NCBI GenBank assembly: GCA_034437515.1
Contig: DAOTTX010000232.1
Coordinates: forward strand, 1 to 64,000
Origin: DAOTTX01 sp034437515
Lineage (GTDB): Bacteria; Chloroflexota; Anaerolineae; Aggregatilineales; Phototrophicaceae
DNA: 64,000 nucleotides
Direction of reading: 5' to 3'
The translations under genes were made by a program, and so were the position numbers. The notes under the pieces are model-generated. The model searched no databases. It was not told the origin of the DNA and was given only the letters and a program-made list of their open reading frames with translations. Shown here in pieces: positions 16,578-24,993 of this stretch; position 1 is the first letter of the stretch, and every line of letters begins with the position of its first letter.

Positions 16578-17966
16578 ATGAAACGTTTTACCATACTTCT
16601 GGTGATGCTACTGATTTCCAGCATGGTTCTGGGTGCGGTCGGTGCACAGGATGATGTGAGGCCGAACCGTGATCTCGATGGCCCGTTTTGGAGCCCGACC
16701 GAGGAACAGTACGAGAGCTGGCGCGTGATCGAGGGCGTGGAAGACGGTGCGGAAATTACCTTCTGGCCCTGGGCGCTGCTGCCGGATTTCGAACCGTATC
16801 TGGATCAGGTGATCGAAAACTTTGAAGCCACTTACCCCGGCGTGACTGTCATTATGGAAGGGCAGCCTGCTGCCGGTGCACGTGACAACATCCGCAACAG
16901 TTTCGCGGCTGGCAACCCACCGGATGTCATCAATGTAAGCGATGGTTGGGTCGCGGAATTTGCCGAAGCGGGTGTGCTGCTCAATATGGACGAAGCCCTG
17001 GGCGACGCCTATCCCGAAATCCGTGACCAATATGTTGACGGTGCATGGACGAAGGTCACTTTTGAGGGCGTGACGTACTACATTCCGTGGTATCTATCGC
17101 TTTCCAACGCGATGGCCGTTAATGGCATCATCTCTGATGAACTCGGCATCACTGGTGAAGATATTCCAGACGAATGGGCCGATGCCTATGATTTTGCCTG
17201 TGAAGTCCGCGAGCAGAGTGACGGGGCTTATTACGCCTACTCCTTCGCCTGGGGTGAACTGGCTGGTCTGGGTGTGCTGAATGTGTTCATCGGTGAAGGC
17301 ATTGATGTCTTCAACGAAGATCGCAGCGAGGTAATCTTCAACGAAAACTCGGACGCTGCTGCCATCCTCGATGAGTACAAGCGTCTGCTAGATGAAGACT
17401 GCATCCCGCGGGAAAGCCTGACCGACGACGTGCGAGAGATGATCGACCGCTTCAGCGTCGGCGACATCCTGCTGCTGCAAACCGGCCCGCAGCTTTTCCG
17501 TCTGATTGAGGAAAATAATCCAGAAGTCTTTGAAAGCCTGTTCCTGGAAAACCAGTTCACCGGCTCCGCCAACATCCGCAGCATCGGCGGTGTGCAGACG
17601 CTGGTCATTCCAGAAGCGACGGAATACCCCAACGCGGCGTTGGCTTTCGCGACCTTCCTGACTAACCCCGAAGTGCAGACCGCCTTCTCACAGGAAGTGC
17701 CGATTTACTCCTCCAACCTGGAAAGCTACGAAGATCCGTTCTTCACTGAAGGCGGTGAATCGCTGACCGACCAATTGCGTCCGCTGGCGGGTGATTACTT
17801 CCGCACGGCGACCAACACCGGCATTCTGGACTTCCCGAACCTCGCCGAAGTCGAGCAGATTGTCCTGGGTGAATTCCAATCCGCGCTGCTGGGTGTGAAG
17901 ACCTCGCAGGAAGCATTGGATGACATGGCATCACGCATCAACACGCTCATCGCCGACGCTGAATAG
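16578..17966 (+). CDS. CUT1 sugar ABC transporter, substrate-binding protein
   Basis: A 462-residue extracellular solute-binding protein family 1 member. The signal peptide is about 23 residues and ends VGAQDD with no lipobox cysteine, so the protein is released or held without a lipid anchor. The mature part has the typical opening (EITFWPWALLPDFEPYLDQVI) and ANPPDVINVSDGW hinge region of family 1 proteins. It probably binds the oligosaccharide or amino sugar processed by GH38 and GH20. AAAGGA lies about eight bases before the ATG. A strong hairpin follows the stop and separates it from its permease genes. Confidence 0.88.
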   Translation: MKRFTILLVMLLISSMVLGAVGAQDDVRPNRDLDGPFWSPTEEQYESWRVIEGVEDGAEITFWPWALLPDFEPYLDQVIENFEATYPGVTVIMEGQPAAGARDNIRNSFAAGNPPDVINVSDGWVAEFAEAGVLLNMDEALGDAYPEIRDQYVDGAWTKVTFEGVTYYIPWYLSLSNAMAVNGIISDELGITGEDIPDEWADAYDFACEVREQSDGAYYAYSFAWGELAGLGVLNVFIGEGIDVFNEDRSEVIFNENSDAAAILDEYKRLLDEDCIPRESLTDDVREMIDRFSVGDILLLQTGPQLFRLIEENNPEVFESLFLENQFTGSANIRSIGGVQTLVIPEATEYPNAALAFATFLTNPEVQTAFSQEVPIYSSNLESYEDPFFTEGGESLTDQLRPLAGDYFRTATNTGILDFPNLAEVEQIVLGEFQSALLGVKTSQEALDDMASRINTLIADAE

Positions 17967-17989
17967 ACACAATCAGTAAGTTCACGAAA

Positions 17990-18017
17990 GGGGCGAGTTT
18001 TCGGACTCGCCCCTTTT
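17990..18017 (+). terminator. Intergenic hairpin after the binding-protein gene
   Basis: GGGGCGAGT at 17990-17998 pairs perfectly with ACTCGCCCC at 18005-18013 around a six-base loop, followed by TTTT. It lies between the binding-protein and permease genes of one transporter. Such a structure usually ends most transcripts or shields the upstream mRNA from decay, giving more binding protein than permease. Confidence 0.75.
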
Positions 18018-18053
18018 CATCCAACAGCAAATAGAATTTTAGGGACTATTTCG

Positions 18054-18986
18054 ATGAGTAGTATCGCAACCCAGCCATCGGTTGACGAACACGAAAAGGG
18101 AAAGCGGCGAGAGCGCATCCGCAGGCATATCGTGGCCTACGGCTTCATCGCCCCGGCCTTTTCTTTTCTAATCGTCTTTTTGTTTATTCCGTTAATTGCC
18201 GCCATCTATTTGAGCTTTACCGATTATGATCTACTCACCCGCCCGGAGTGGGAAGGGTTGGATAATTACTGGCGTCTCTTTAATGACCCGTTGTTCTGGC
18301 GGGGTCTGCGGAACTCGTTTATCTATCTGGTCGTAACGCCTATTCTGATCGTGCTGTCGATTGCACTTGCCATCGTGGTCAATCGCAATCTGCGCGGTAT
18401 TTATATTTTCCGCACAATCTATTACATCCCGGCGGTGACCTCGGTGGTCGCAGTGGGGATGATCTTTGAATTTGTATTTGCGGAACCTGCCGGTTTGATT
18501 AACGGCTTTCTGCGCTCGGTCGGGTTGATCGATCGTCCGATTAACTTCCTCACCCACCCGGATTACACGTTAATCTCAATTATGCTGGTGACGATCTGGC
18601 GCGGGATCGGCTTCTACATGATTATCTTCCTCGCGGCGCTGCAATCCGTGCCGGAAGAACTGTATGAAGCGGCTGCCATTGATGGGGCCAATCGCTTTCA
18701 ACAGCACCTTTACGTCACGATACCCGGCATCCGACCGTCGATTATATTTGTCGCCATCATCTCGTCGATCTCCGCGCTGAAGGTGTTTGAGGAAATCTGG
18801 GTGATGACGGACGGCACCGGCGGTTTGATTGATAGTGCCCTGACGCTGATGTTTTATCTCTACCGGCAGGGGTTCACCAACCTCGAACTCGGCTACGCGG
18901 CGGCGATTGCGGTCGTGTTCTCGTTGATTACGCTGGTCTTCTCTATCCTCAATCTACGCTATCTGGAGCGGAATAACGATGTCTAG
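18054..18986 (+). CDS. CUT1 sugar ABC transporter permease (MalF-like)
   Basis: A 310-residue inner-membrane permease with six predicted helices and a short charged N terminus. The cytoplasmic EAA loop that contacts the ATPase is seen as EELYEAAAIDGANRFQQHLYVTIPG (about residues 202-226). It pairs with the next permease, whose gene overlaps this one by eight bases. No ATP-binding protein gene lies in this locus. Its place after the binding protein and beside GH20 suggests an amino-sugar or glycan oligosaccharide importer. Confidence 0.9.
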   Translation: MSSIATQPSVDEHEKGKRRERIRRHIVAYGFIAPAFSFLIVFLFIPLIAAIYLSFTDYDLLTRPEWEGLDNYWRLFNDPLFWRGLRNSFIYLVVTPILIVLSIALAIVVNRNLRGIYIFRTIYYIPAVTSVVAVGMIFEFVFAEPAGLINGFLRSVGLIDRPINFLTHPDYTLISIMLVTIWRGIGFYMIIFLAALQSVPEELYEAAAIDGANRFQQHLYVTIPGIRPSIIFVAIISSISALKVFEEIWVMTDGTGGLIDSALTLMFYLYRQGFTNLELGYAAAIAVVFSLITLVFSILNLRYLERNNDV

Positions 18987-20040
18987 CCAGGCCCAACGTA
19001 TACCGAAAACGAGCTATAAAAAACCAGTGCTGATGCGGCTGAGCACCTGGTTCGAAACGACCGGCTGGTACATTATCCTAATTTTCTTCGGCTTGCTGAC
19101 AGTGGTGCCGTTCTTCTGGACGGCGTTGATGAGTGTGCGCCCGAACTCTGCTAACGTCTTTCGTCCCAACCAACCGCCGGAAATCATGCCTTACCCTGGT
19201 TTGATCGGCTGGGGCGACGGTCAACGTGCTGCCCGCGATACCGGCAGTTATACGGTGCTCCCCTGGGATGACGACCCTGAAGCGGCTGGTTCTGGCTGGT
19301 GGCGTGATTACGGCGCTGGCATCGGTGAGGACATCGAAGGCACGGCATTTGAACCGTACATGTTCCCCGCGACGACGGCGAATTACTATCGCGTTTGGAC
19401 GGATGTTAACCTACCGCGCTACTTTTTGAACAGTTTCATCGTCGCAGCAGCCGTGGTGCTGTTGCAGTTGTTTACGAGTTCGCTGGCGGCCTATCCGCTT
19501 TCAAAGATGCAATTCAAGGGGCGAAACACGGTCTTTTACTTGATTTTGGCGACGTTGATCTTCCCCGATCAGTTGACGTTGATCCCGACCTATATCATGT
19601 CAGTGAATTTGTTTGGGTTTGCGGATACGCTGCACGGTCTGGTAATTCCGTTCGGTGCCAATGCGTTTGGTATCTTTTTGCTGCGACAGACGTATCAGGC
19701 CATACCGAATGAGATCATCGAGGCGGCACGCATTGACGGGGCCAGTGAGTTCGGCATCTGGTGGCGCATCCTGCTCCCGTTGATCAAGCCCGGTCTGGCA
19801 ACGTTGGCGATCTTCAGCTTCGTCGGCTCCTGGAACAGCTTCCTATGGCCCCTACTAATGCTCACCGACGAGACGCTGTTCACGCTGCCAATCGGGTTGG
19901 CCTTTCTGGAAGGCGCGTTCACCGGCAATCTGCGCACGGTCGCTGCCGGGGTAATGGTCGCTACCGTACCGATTATCCTGGTATTCCTGATATTCCAGCG
20001 GCAGTTTATCCAGGGGCTATCTGGCGCAGTGAAGGGATAA
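18979..20040 (+). CDS. CUT1 sugar ABC transporter permease (MalG-like), with loop insert
   Basis: This second permease has 353 residues against about 280 for the usual MalG-like subunit. The extra length is a polar stretch of roughly 60-70 residues after the first helix (around residues 58-130, rich in W, G and D), which would face outside the membrane. The EAA loop is intact (NEIIEAARIDGASEFGIWWRILLPL). A similar but larger insert occurs in the other MalG-like permease at 30772-32157. The gene overlaps the preceding permease by eight bases and converges on the minus-strand fragment at 20066. Confidence 0.88.
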   Translation: MSSQAQRIPKTSYKKPVLMRLSTWFETTGWYIILIFFGLLTVVPFFWTALMSVRPNSANVFRPNQPPEIMPYPGLIGWGDGQRAARDTGSYTVLPWDDDPEAAGSGWWRDYGAGIGEDIEGTAFEPYMFPATTANYYRVWTDVNLPRYFLNSFIVAAAVVLLQLFTSSLAAYPLSKMQFKGRNTVFYLILATLIFPDQLTLIPTYIMSVNLFGFADTLHGLVIPFGANAFGIFLLRQTYQAIPNEIIEAARIDGASEFGIWWRILLPLIKPGLATLAIFSFVGSWNSFLWPLLMLTDETLFTLPIGLAFLEGAFTGNLRTVAAGVMVATVPIILVFLIFQRQFIQGLSGAVKG

Positions 20041-20065
20041 GCGTTCGGCAACACACGGCCTCACG

Positions 20066-20485
20066 TCATGCGTCTGGTGAGATCGCACATCCGGTACGTG
20101 ACTTCAGGTGCCGGGCGATGCAAGCCATTTGTTCGTCGGGGTGATGGACGCTGCTCATGGGGCCGCAGAAGGGGTTGATATAGGGGGTGCCGTCTTTATT
20201 GAGCACCCAGGTCTCTGGGTGACAGGCGGTGAACATGCTGGGCACTTTGGGCGCACCCGCTAGCTGCCCGCCCCATCGTGACGGGACGGCGAACAATTTT
20301 AAGCCGACTCGCGCAGCTTCCCGGTGGATAACCTCGATGTTTTCACGAGCGGCGTAGAGGTCTTGCTCAAAAACGGCAATGGTCACCGCATCGGTGCCCA
20401 CATCTGCCATCCATATCATGTCCTCACGTACCTGACGAGGGACTAAGGTGTACATGTGAGCGCGAAAGTAGTAAGCGTTGATCAT
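20066..20485 (-). CDS. Hypothetical protein, probably a truncated gene
   Basis: The 139-residue product starts with an ATG overlapping the GH20 stop codon by four bases, so it is the second gene of the GH20 unit. The first ~120 residues (MINAYYFRAHMYTLVPRQVREDM, then EQDLYAARENIEVIHREA) read like the beginning of a larger TIM-barrel-type protein. The last 19 residues (from about ACIARHLKSRTG) look like an unrelated tail, and the frame stops 25 bases from the converging permease gene. A 3' deletion that removed most of the gene is the likely history. No function can be assigned. Confidence 0.55.
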   Translation of the reverse strand: MINAYYFRAHMYTLVPRQVREDMIWMADVGTDAVTIAVFEQDLYAARENIEVIHREAARVGLKLFAVPSRWGGQLAGAPKVPSMFTACHPETWVLNKDGTPYINPFCGPMSSVHHPDEQMACIARHLKSRTGCAISPDA

Positions 20486-22338
20486 GTGTTGTCTCTCTGT
20501 CTTAAGTCGCTCGAATACGCATCTCGCAGTTCATTAAAGCGGCGCATACTATCTTCCAGACCGCCGCGCCGGCTGCGTGCCAGCCATAACGCTCGCTGTT
20601 GCATGATGAGGCCGTCCAACTCGTGCAGCAGCGCCGCTGAGGACTCATACGCTTGACCTTGTGTGAATAGCAGACGCTTTGCCCCGTGTTTGAGCAGTGC
20701 GGTGACCTGTTGCCACTCCCGGACGATCAAAGCCGCATCCGAACGCTGCATCCGCGCTTGTTGGATCGGCGCGATAATCCGATCAATCTCGCCGAGGGTG
20801 TGCCGCAGGTTTTCGGGGGAAATATCCGCCGGGGCACCGCCCCATTTTTCGATGCGCTCGATGCCGTTTTGCAGGTCATCCCACAGGAGGGCGTAAGCCA
20901 ATACCTGCCCGTTGATATAAGCCGGGCCGATCTGCTGGTAGATATTGCCCAGATCAACCGTGAGCCGTCCCATAATCTCGGCGGCATCTTGATAGACGAA
21001 ACGGTCTAAAGCCCGGGCCAGATCAAGATTGTGATTTTGCTCGTAACCCCATGCGACTGCTGCTGCCGTCACCATACCGGCATACGAGACCGGGTACGGC
21101 TGCCAATGTCCATGATCGCCCCAATCAGTGAGCAGCAACCCGACCGCGCCTTGTTCCAGCCCATGACGCGCCGCGCTGCGGATGTTTCCAACTGCGTTAT
21201 CGGTACGTCCGACAAGGCTGTTCCAGCTTGAAGTACCCGGACACACATAAAACGGAATGCCAGCCTCCGCATAGCGTTTACAGTGATCTTCAAACGGATG
21301 GTTGGCTTCGTATCCCCATTCCATCACGGTGATGTCATCCGGCAGTTCGGGGATCAGGTCGGGGTACTTAATAATGATGTCCCCCCAGAACATGATCTCG
21401 CGCCCGTGTGCTTTGACATCGCGGTACAGTTTGAGCAGCCAATCAAGATACACACGTCCGCCGTGCGCTTTGATAGACGCCTTGCTTTTCCCCTCGCCGA
21501 GTTCCCAGGGTTCGTCACAACCGATATTAAGCCGCTGGCTGGTGAAATGGGGCAGCAGTCCGTTGTAAAGGCTGGTCATCAGGTCGAGACTGCCAGGTTC
21601 CAACGGTGCCAGCGTACTCGGACTGCGCCAGCGACCGGTCGGGCTGGTGAAGCCTTCGGGCGCTTCCGCGAGGTGATGATAGCGATCATGTTTGAGCCAG
21701 CGTTCCATATGACCCAGGCTGTTCTGGTTGGGCACCAGTTCGATGTGTCGCTGGCGGCAGTAGCGATCAAGCAGTAGAATGTCCTGCGGCGTCAGCGGGT
21801 CTGCATGTTCCCAGACGATTTCGTGACCGGGATAGGCGAAGGTATGCTCGACGTAAAGCTGCAACTGGTTGAACTTGAGCGCGGCGAGGTCATCCACCAG
21901 TTGAAACAGGGTCGCGCGGGTCGGCACACGATCCCGGCTGACATCAAGCATGAACCCGCGCTGAAAAAAATCCGGTTGGTCGTCGATGCGCAGCCCTGGT
22001 AGCCGGGGTGCATTGGTCATGAGAAGTTGGCGCAGCGTTATTAACCCGTAAAACAACCCCGCTACATCACCACCTACGATGTTGATGCCGGTGTTATCAA
22101 CAGTAAGTTGATAGCCCTGGACGGGCAGTGCCGTTTCAAGACGAAGGCGCACTGTTGCATCCGGTATATCGACACCGATGTCATATTTGTAGCCGTGCTC
22201 TTGCAACACGGCTTGAATCCATTCACCCTCGAACAGCACGTTCGGGGCCGGGATTGAGATCTTGCCGTGCTGGGATAGGGTATAAGCTGGGCTGGTACGC
22301 TTCAGTTGGCGCGGTTGGGGAACGAGTAGTATTTGCAT
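20482..22338 (-). CDS. GH20 beta-N-acetylhexosaminidase-like enzyme
   Basis: This 618-residue GH20-type glycosidase has an N-terminal alpha/beta domain (about residues 1-120) and a TIM barrel that begins at the conserved RGFMLDVSRDRVPT. The Asp-Glu pair used in substrate-assisted catalysis is visible as GCDEPWELG near residue 275. There is no signal peptide, so it acts in the cytoplasm on imported oligosaccharides, releasing terminal N-acetylhexosamine. A GAAGGA ribosome site precedes the ATG. It is convergent with the transporter genes and lies opposite the GH38-nanE operon, fitting a shared glycan-use role. Exact linkage is unknown. Confidence 0.85.
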   Translation of the reverse strand: MQILLVPQPRQLKRTSPAYTLSQHGKISIPAPNVLFEGEWIQAVLQEHGYKYDIGVDIPDATVRLRLETALPVQGYQLTVDNTGINIVGGDVAGLFYGLITLRQLLMTNAPRLPGLRIDDQPDFFQRGFMLDVSRDRVPTRATLFQLVDDLAALKFNQLQLYVEHTFAYPGHEIVWEHADPLTPQDILLLDRYCRQRHIELVPNQNSLGHMERWLKHDRYHHLAEAPEGFTSPTGRWRSPSTLAPLEPGSLDLMTSLYNGLLPHFTSQRLNIGCDEPWELGEGKSKASIKAHGGRVYLDWLLKLYRDVKAHGREIMFWGDIIIKYPDLIPELPDDITVMEWGYEANHPFEDHCKRYAEAGIPFYVCPGTSSWNSLVGRTDNAVGNIRSAARHGLEQGAVGLLLTDWGDHGHWQPYPVSYAGMVTAAAVAWGYEQNHNLDLARALDRFVYQDAAEIMGRLTVDLGNIYQQIGPAYINGQVLAYALLWDDLQNGIERIEKWGGAPADISPENLRHTLGEIDRIIAPIQQARMQRSDAALIVREWQQVTALLKHGAKRLLFTQGQAYESSAALLHELDGLIMQQRALWLARSRRGGLEDSMRRFNELRDAYSSDLRQRDNT

Positions 22339-22385
22339 AATAGCATCCTTCTATTTCGACAATGTCACATTAGATAATGCTGATT

Positions 22386-22720
22386 CTAACGTTTTCTGTG
22401 GTCAGCATAAATCACCTGTCCTGAAGTCGAGATAAGCAAATTGTGCAGCCAGTTGTCATGATAAACCAAACCATTGAGTTTGTGCGCTGGGGACTGGCAT
22501 CGTTTACGAATCTTGGCTCGTGGGCAATAGGATCGGAAAGTGTGCAATAGTGCCCAACCGCGCATATGGAACTCTGCTGACATGAGATGACCGTGGAAGT
22601 AGCGGGCGCTATAGAGACAACGATCCATCGGTTCCATGTGACGGTCAATCATGTTGCTGGTGCGATGGGCGTCTGGATGTTGAAACGCAAGCAGAAAGTC
22701 GCCCGTTTTAGCACACAGCT
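22386..22720 (-). pseudogene. Transposase remnant (C-terminal part)
   Basis: The minus-strand frame from about 22720 to 22386 reads like the end of a transposase (AFQHPDAHRTSNMIDRHMEPMDR, then WALLHTFRSYCPRA and YHDNWLHNLLIS), matching a type often seen in Chloroflexota insertion sequences. The N-terminal two thirds are missing and the sequence upstream switches to an unrelated remnant. ATGCTGA at 22377-22383 and TCAGCAT at 22402-22408 form a short inverted repeat near its end. The insertion-sequence family was not determined. Confidence 0.5.
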
Positions 22721-22753
22721 TATGAATTGGGTAGCGCCTTGAAATCACCCCTG

Positions 22754-22935
22754 TGGCCAGGCATAAAGGTCGAGCGAACCTTTGCTTGGCTTTGTAATTA
22801 TCGTCGCTTGAGCAAGGATTACGAAGAACTGACAGAAACTTCAGAAGCAACGATTTATGCAGCGATGACTCATCTCATGGTCAGACGCTTAGCATGCCTC
22901 AAAGCCGCATGATACTCTTCTCAAACCGCTTCTTA
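22754..22935 (+). pseudogene. IS5-type transposase remnant with terminal repeat
   Basis: The plus-strand frame ending at 22912 gives IKVERTFAWLCNYRRLSKDY followed by TSEATIYAAMTHLMVRRLA, the standard C terminus of IS5-group DDE transposases, including the catalytic Glu in VERTF. Only about 50 residues remain. CTTCTCAAACCGCTTCTTA at 22917-22935 lies where the right inverted repeat of such an element would be. A near copy of that string is at 93-110. This is a dead fragment. Confidence 0.65.
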
Positions 22936-22943
22936 GAATCAGG

Positions 22944-22983
22944 AAATAAAAAAGCGGAGATGAGCTTATAGGTTCATCCCCGC
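22944..22983 (-). terminator. Intrinsic terminator of the cold-shock gene
   Basis: Read on the minus strand, a ten-base stem (22974-22983 with 22954-22963, one G-T pair) with a ten-base loop is followed by a run of T (A-run at 22944-22953 on the plus strand). This is a textbook rho-independent terminator, 29 bases after the cold-shock stop codon. Confidence 0.8.
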
Positions 22984-23011
22984 ATTTCAGATTAGACGCA
23001 ACTAGCGCGTG

Positions 23012-23227
23012 TTAGCTTTTCACGACCGTGACAGCACTAGCCTGCATGCCTTTTTTGCCCTGGGTGATTTCGAATTCAACCTTTGCACCCTCGTCGAGCG
23101 AGCGATATCCAGTGCTTTGAATCTCCGAGTAATGGACGAAAAGATCATCGCCATCCTCTTGGGCGATAAAACCAAAGCCCTTATCCCCGTTGAACCACTT
23201 TACTGTACCTTGAGTACGATTTGCCAT
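23012..23227 (-). CDS. Cold-shock protein (CspA family)
   Basis: A 71-residue single cold-shock domain that binds single-stranded RNA and DNA and melts RNA structure. Both RNA-binding motifs are intact: KGFGFI (residues 16-21) and LFVHYSEI (29-36; RNP2 is usually VFVHFS). The start at 23227 is set by AGGAG nine bases upstream and gives the normal family length; the frame stays open further upstream but without domain content. A long A/T-rich leader with hairpins precedes it, as in cold-induced csp genes. It sits among insertion-sequence remnants but looks intact. Confidence 0.93.
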   Translation of the reverse strand: MANRTQGTVKWFNGDKGFGFIAQEDGDDLFVHYSEIQSTGYRSLDEGAKVEFEITQGKKGMQASAVTVVKS

Positions 23228-23400
23228 TGTTGTTTCTCCTAAAAGAATTGGGTTTTGCCACAACCTAGTCACACAAAATCCAATTGTTTTTAGGATACTC
23301 TGTGTTTTTTGAGTTTTACTTGTGGAGTGCATCTGTAATCTCTTTAATCGGAGATTATCGTTGCTGTATACTCTATTTAGTTTCTCTGTTGAGGTTGATG

Positions 23401-23443
23401 GGTGCGTAACCAACGCACCAATGTAGCTTGACACAATTGTCAA
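23401..23443 (-). promoter_or_regulatory. Structured region upstream of the cold-shock gene
   Basis: Two inverted repeats lie about 170-215 bases before the cold-shock start: GGTGCGT at 23401-23407 with ACGCACC at 23413-23419 (perfect, five-base loop), and TTGACA at 23428-23433 with TGTCAA at 23438-23443. They could form leader structures or an operator. I could not place a convincing promoter, so it is unclear whether they are transcribed. Confidence 0.4.
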
Positions 23444-23534
23444 TTTATTTTCTACATTGCTCTACTAGCATAACACAGATCAAGCAAAAAGATAGGGTGA
23501 TATCAATATCTAATCACTACCCTCTATTGATAGC

Positions 23535-23822
23535 TCAATACGTGAAAAATTGAGTATCCCGTTGGAGCCAGATAACCAGCCCGACCCATATCAGCACAGG
23601 AACAGCAAGCGCCAGGTAAGCGAGAAGCGTTTGCCCCGTCCTTTGCAAAATGAACGACGCAGCAACCCCCAGAAAGCCAACAAGCGGAGCCAGTGTAAGC
23701 AACAACTGACCGATGCGCTGAAAAGCAGGGTTCATGCCACCTCCGCTCAGGCTAGCCATGATGCCCAAACACATCATCGGAGCGATCATACATGAAACAG
23801 CAATCTGTAGTAGTCGAAGCAT
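23535..23822 (-). CDS. Small membrane protein
   Basis: A 95-residue protein with three hydrophobic stretches (about residues 5-25, 35-58 and 65-86), so a small integral membrane protein. AGGAG lies eight bases before the ATG, which supports translation. No family is recognised. It is separate from the cold-shock gene by over 300 bases. Confidence 0.6.
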   Translation of the reverse strand: MLRLLQIAVSCMIAPMMCLGIMASLSGGGMNPAFQRIGQLLLTLAPLVGFLGVAASFILQRTGQTLLAYLALAVPVLIWVGLVIWLQRDTQFFTY

Positions 23823-23886
23823 CGTTTTTATCTCCTGGGAAATATCTTGATAGAGGTTGAGTCCCTACCAGGATTTCTTTCACCGA

Positions 23887-24051
23887 CTAATTCTCAATCG
23901 TCGCATTGCTGAGAATCTCGCGTGACAGGGGTTCAATCTCCTGGATGGTTCCCTCAAATACCACCTGATAGCTTGAAATGCCCTCTACATACTTCGCTGT
24001 GACGTACAATTCACGCGACCTCAGCTCATTCTGTGATGCAAGACTATTCAT
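23887..24051 (-). CDS. Possible small protein
   Basis: A minus-strand frame of 54 codons from ATG 24049-24051 to TAG 23887-23889. The product (opening MNSLASQNELRSRELYVTAK) is charged, soluble and of balanced composition, which looks more like coding sequence than chance. There is no good ribosome site and the frame is open for another ~27 codons upstream. It could be a real small gene or the end of a decayed longer one. Confidence 0.3.
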   Translation of the reverse strand: MNSLASQNELRSRELYVTAKYVEGISSYQVVFEGTIQEIEPLSREILSNATIEN

Positions 24052-24317
24052 TCGGTGTGCCACAAGCGTACCAAAATCGCTAGAGTTACAGGGTGTTTTT
24101 GCGCTGAAAACACCCGAATGGGTTATCGAATGACGTTACGCAGCCAAACAATTGATTACATTAACAAAGGGGGATCATTGTGCTGTAGGGTGATCGCTTC
24201 AAATTTTCATGCAATCTTTGCGCTTTTCTGATTCATCCCCCCCGGCCTATATCCATTAGCTCGCGCGGTCGCACGGGGAAGCCCGAATGTAGGATGCTGA
24301 AAACAAAAAGGAACAGC

Positions 24318-24488
24318 TATGTTCCCCGAAACCAATATCCTGTTCTATTTTGCCGACCTGGGAGACTTGAAAACGGGCAAAGACACCACGCACCCGCTGG
24401 TGAATATTATCATGCTTGGGCTTCTTGCAATAAGCATCCAACTTAAAGCCCCACGACAGTTACAATTCAGACATGACCTATCAGCTTA
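24318..24488 (+). pseudogene. ISAs1-type transposase remnant (N-terminal part)
   Basis: The ATG at 24318 follows AAGGAACAGCT and opens with NILFYFADLGDLKTGKDTTH and then PLVNIIMLGLLAIS. This matches the N-terminal domain of ISAs1-group transposases (pattern hFadL.D.R.......HpL..Il.ia..a). Similarity ends near 24438 and the frame closes at 24488 inside the end of the STAS gene on the other strand. About 90 percent of the transposase is gone. Confidence 0.5.
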
Positions 24489-24828
24489 ACCCGTGAGTTT
24501 GCAGTGCATTTAAGGCGCTTTCTACTTCGATAAAATAACGAAAAAGCTCATGGCTTTCGCTTTCTTCAATCTTAAAATGTATATCTGGACGCACACCGAT
24601 GAGTGCCAGAGTGCCATATCGTGCTTTCATCTCGAGTGCAATATCAACAAGCAGTGTCATACCGTTCTCGTCGATGTTTTCGGTCGCGGTGAGGTCGATG
24701 ACAAGCCGGTAATGCCCTCTTTCAAGCGCTTTATTCAACATGGTACGCACGCGGTTGACATTGTGTTTGTCGAGGGAAGTGTCCAAACTGACGAGGACCG
24801 CGAACAATGATTGTTGAGGGTCTTTCAT
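24481..24828 (-). CDS. STAS-domain protein
   Basis: A single 115-residue STAS domain as in anti-sigma-factor antagonists. The central strand and helix (LVIDLTATENIDENGMTLLVDIAL) are clear. In SpoIIAA-type antagonists the loop reads D-S-S-G and its serine is phosphorylated; here it reads DENG, so phospho-control by a partner kinase is unlikely in the usual form. A second STAS gene follows the same orientation 165 bases upstream. No anti-sigma kinase is in the window. Confidence 0.8.
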   Translation of the reverse strand: MKDPQQSLFAVLVSLDTSLDKHNVNRVRTMLNKALERGHYRLVIDLTATENIDENGMTLLVDIALEMKARYGTLALIGVRPDIHFKIEESESHELFRYFIEVESALNALQTHGLS

Positions 24829-24993
24829 GGTGCCCTACTTTCTATCTTTACACGCATATTATGGGCACGGCGTAAAAAAACGGTGTCAACTTTATCGAAA
24901 TTTCCCGAACATGAATCGCTTACCTGACTCTATTATAATCTTCAAAAATTATTTCGGTATGTAACGAATGTCATATTTTAATACGACAACAGT

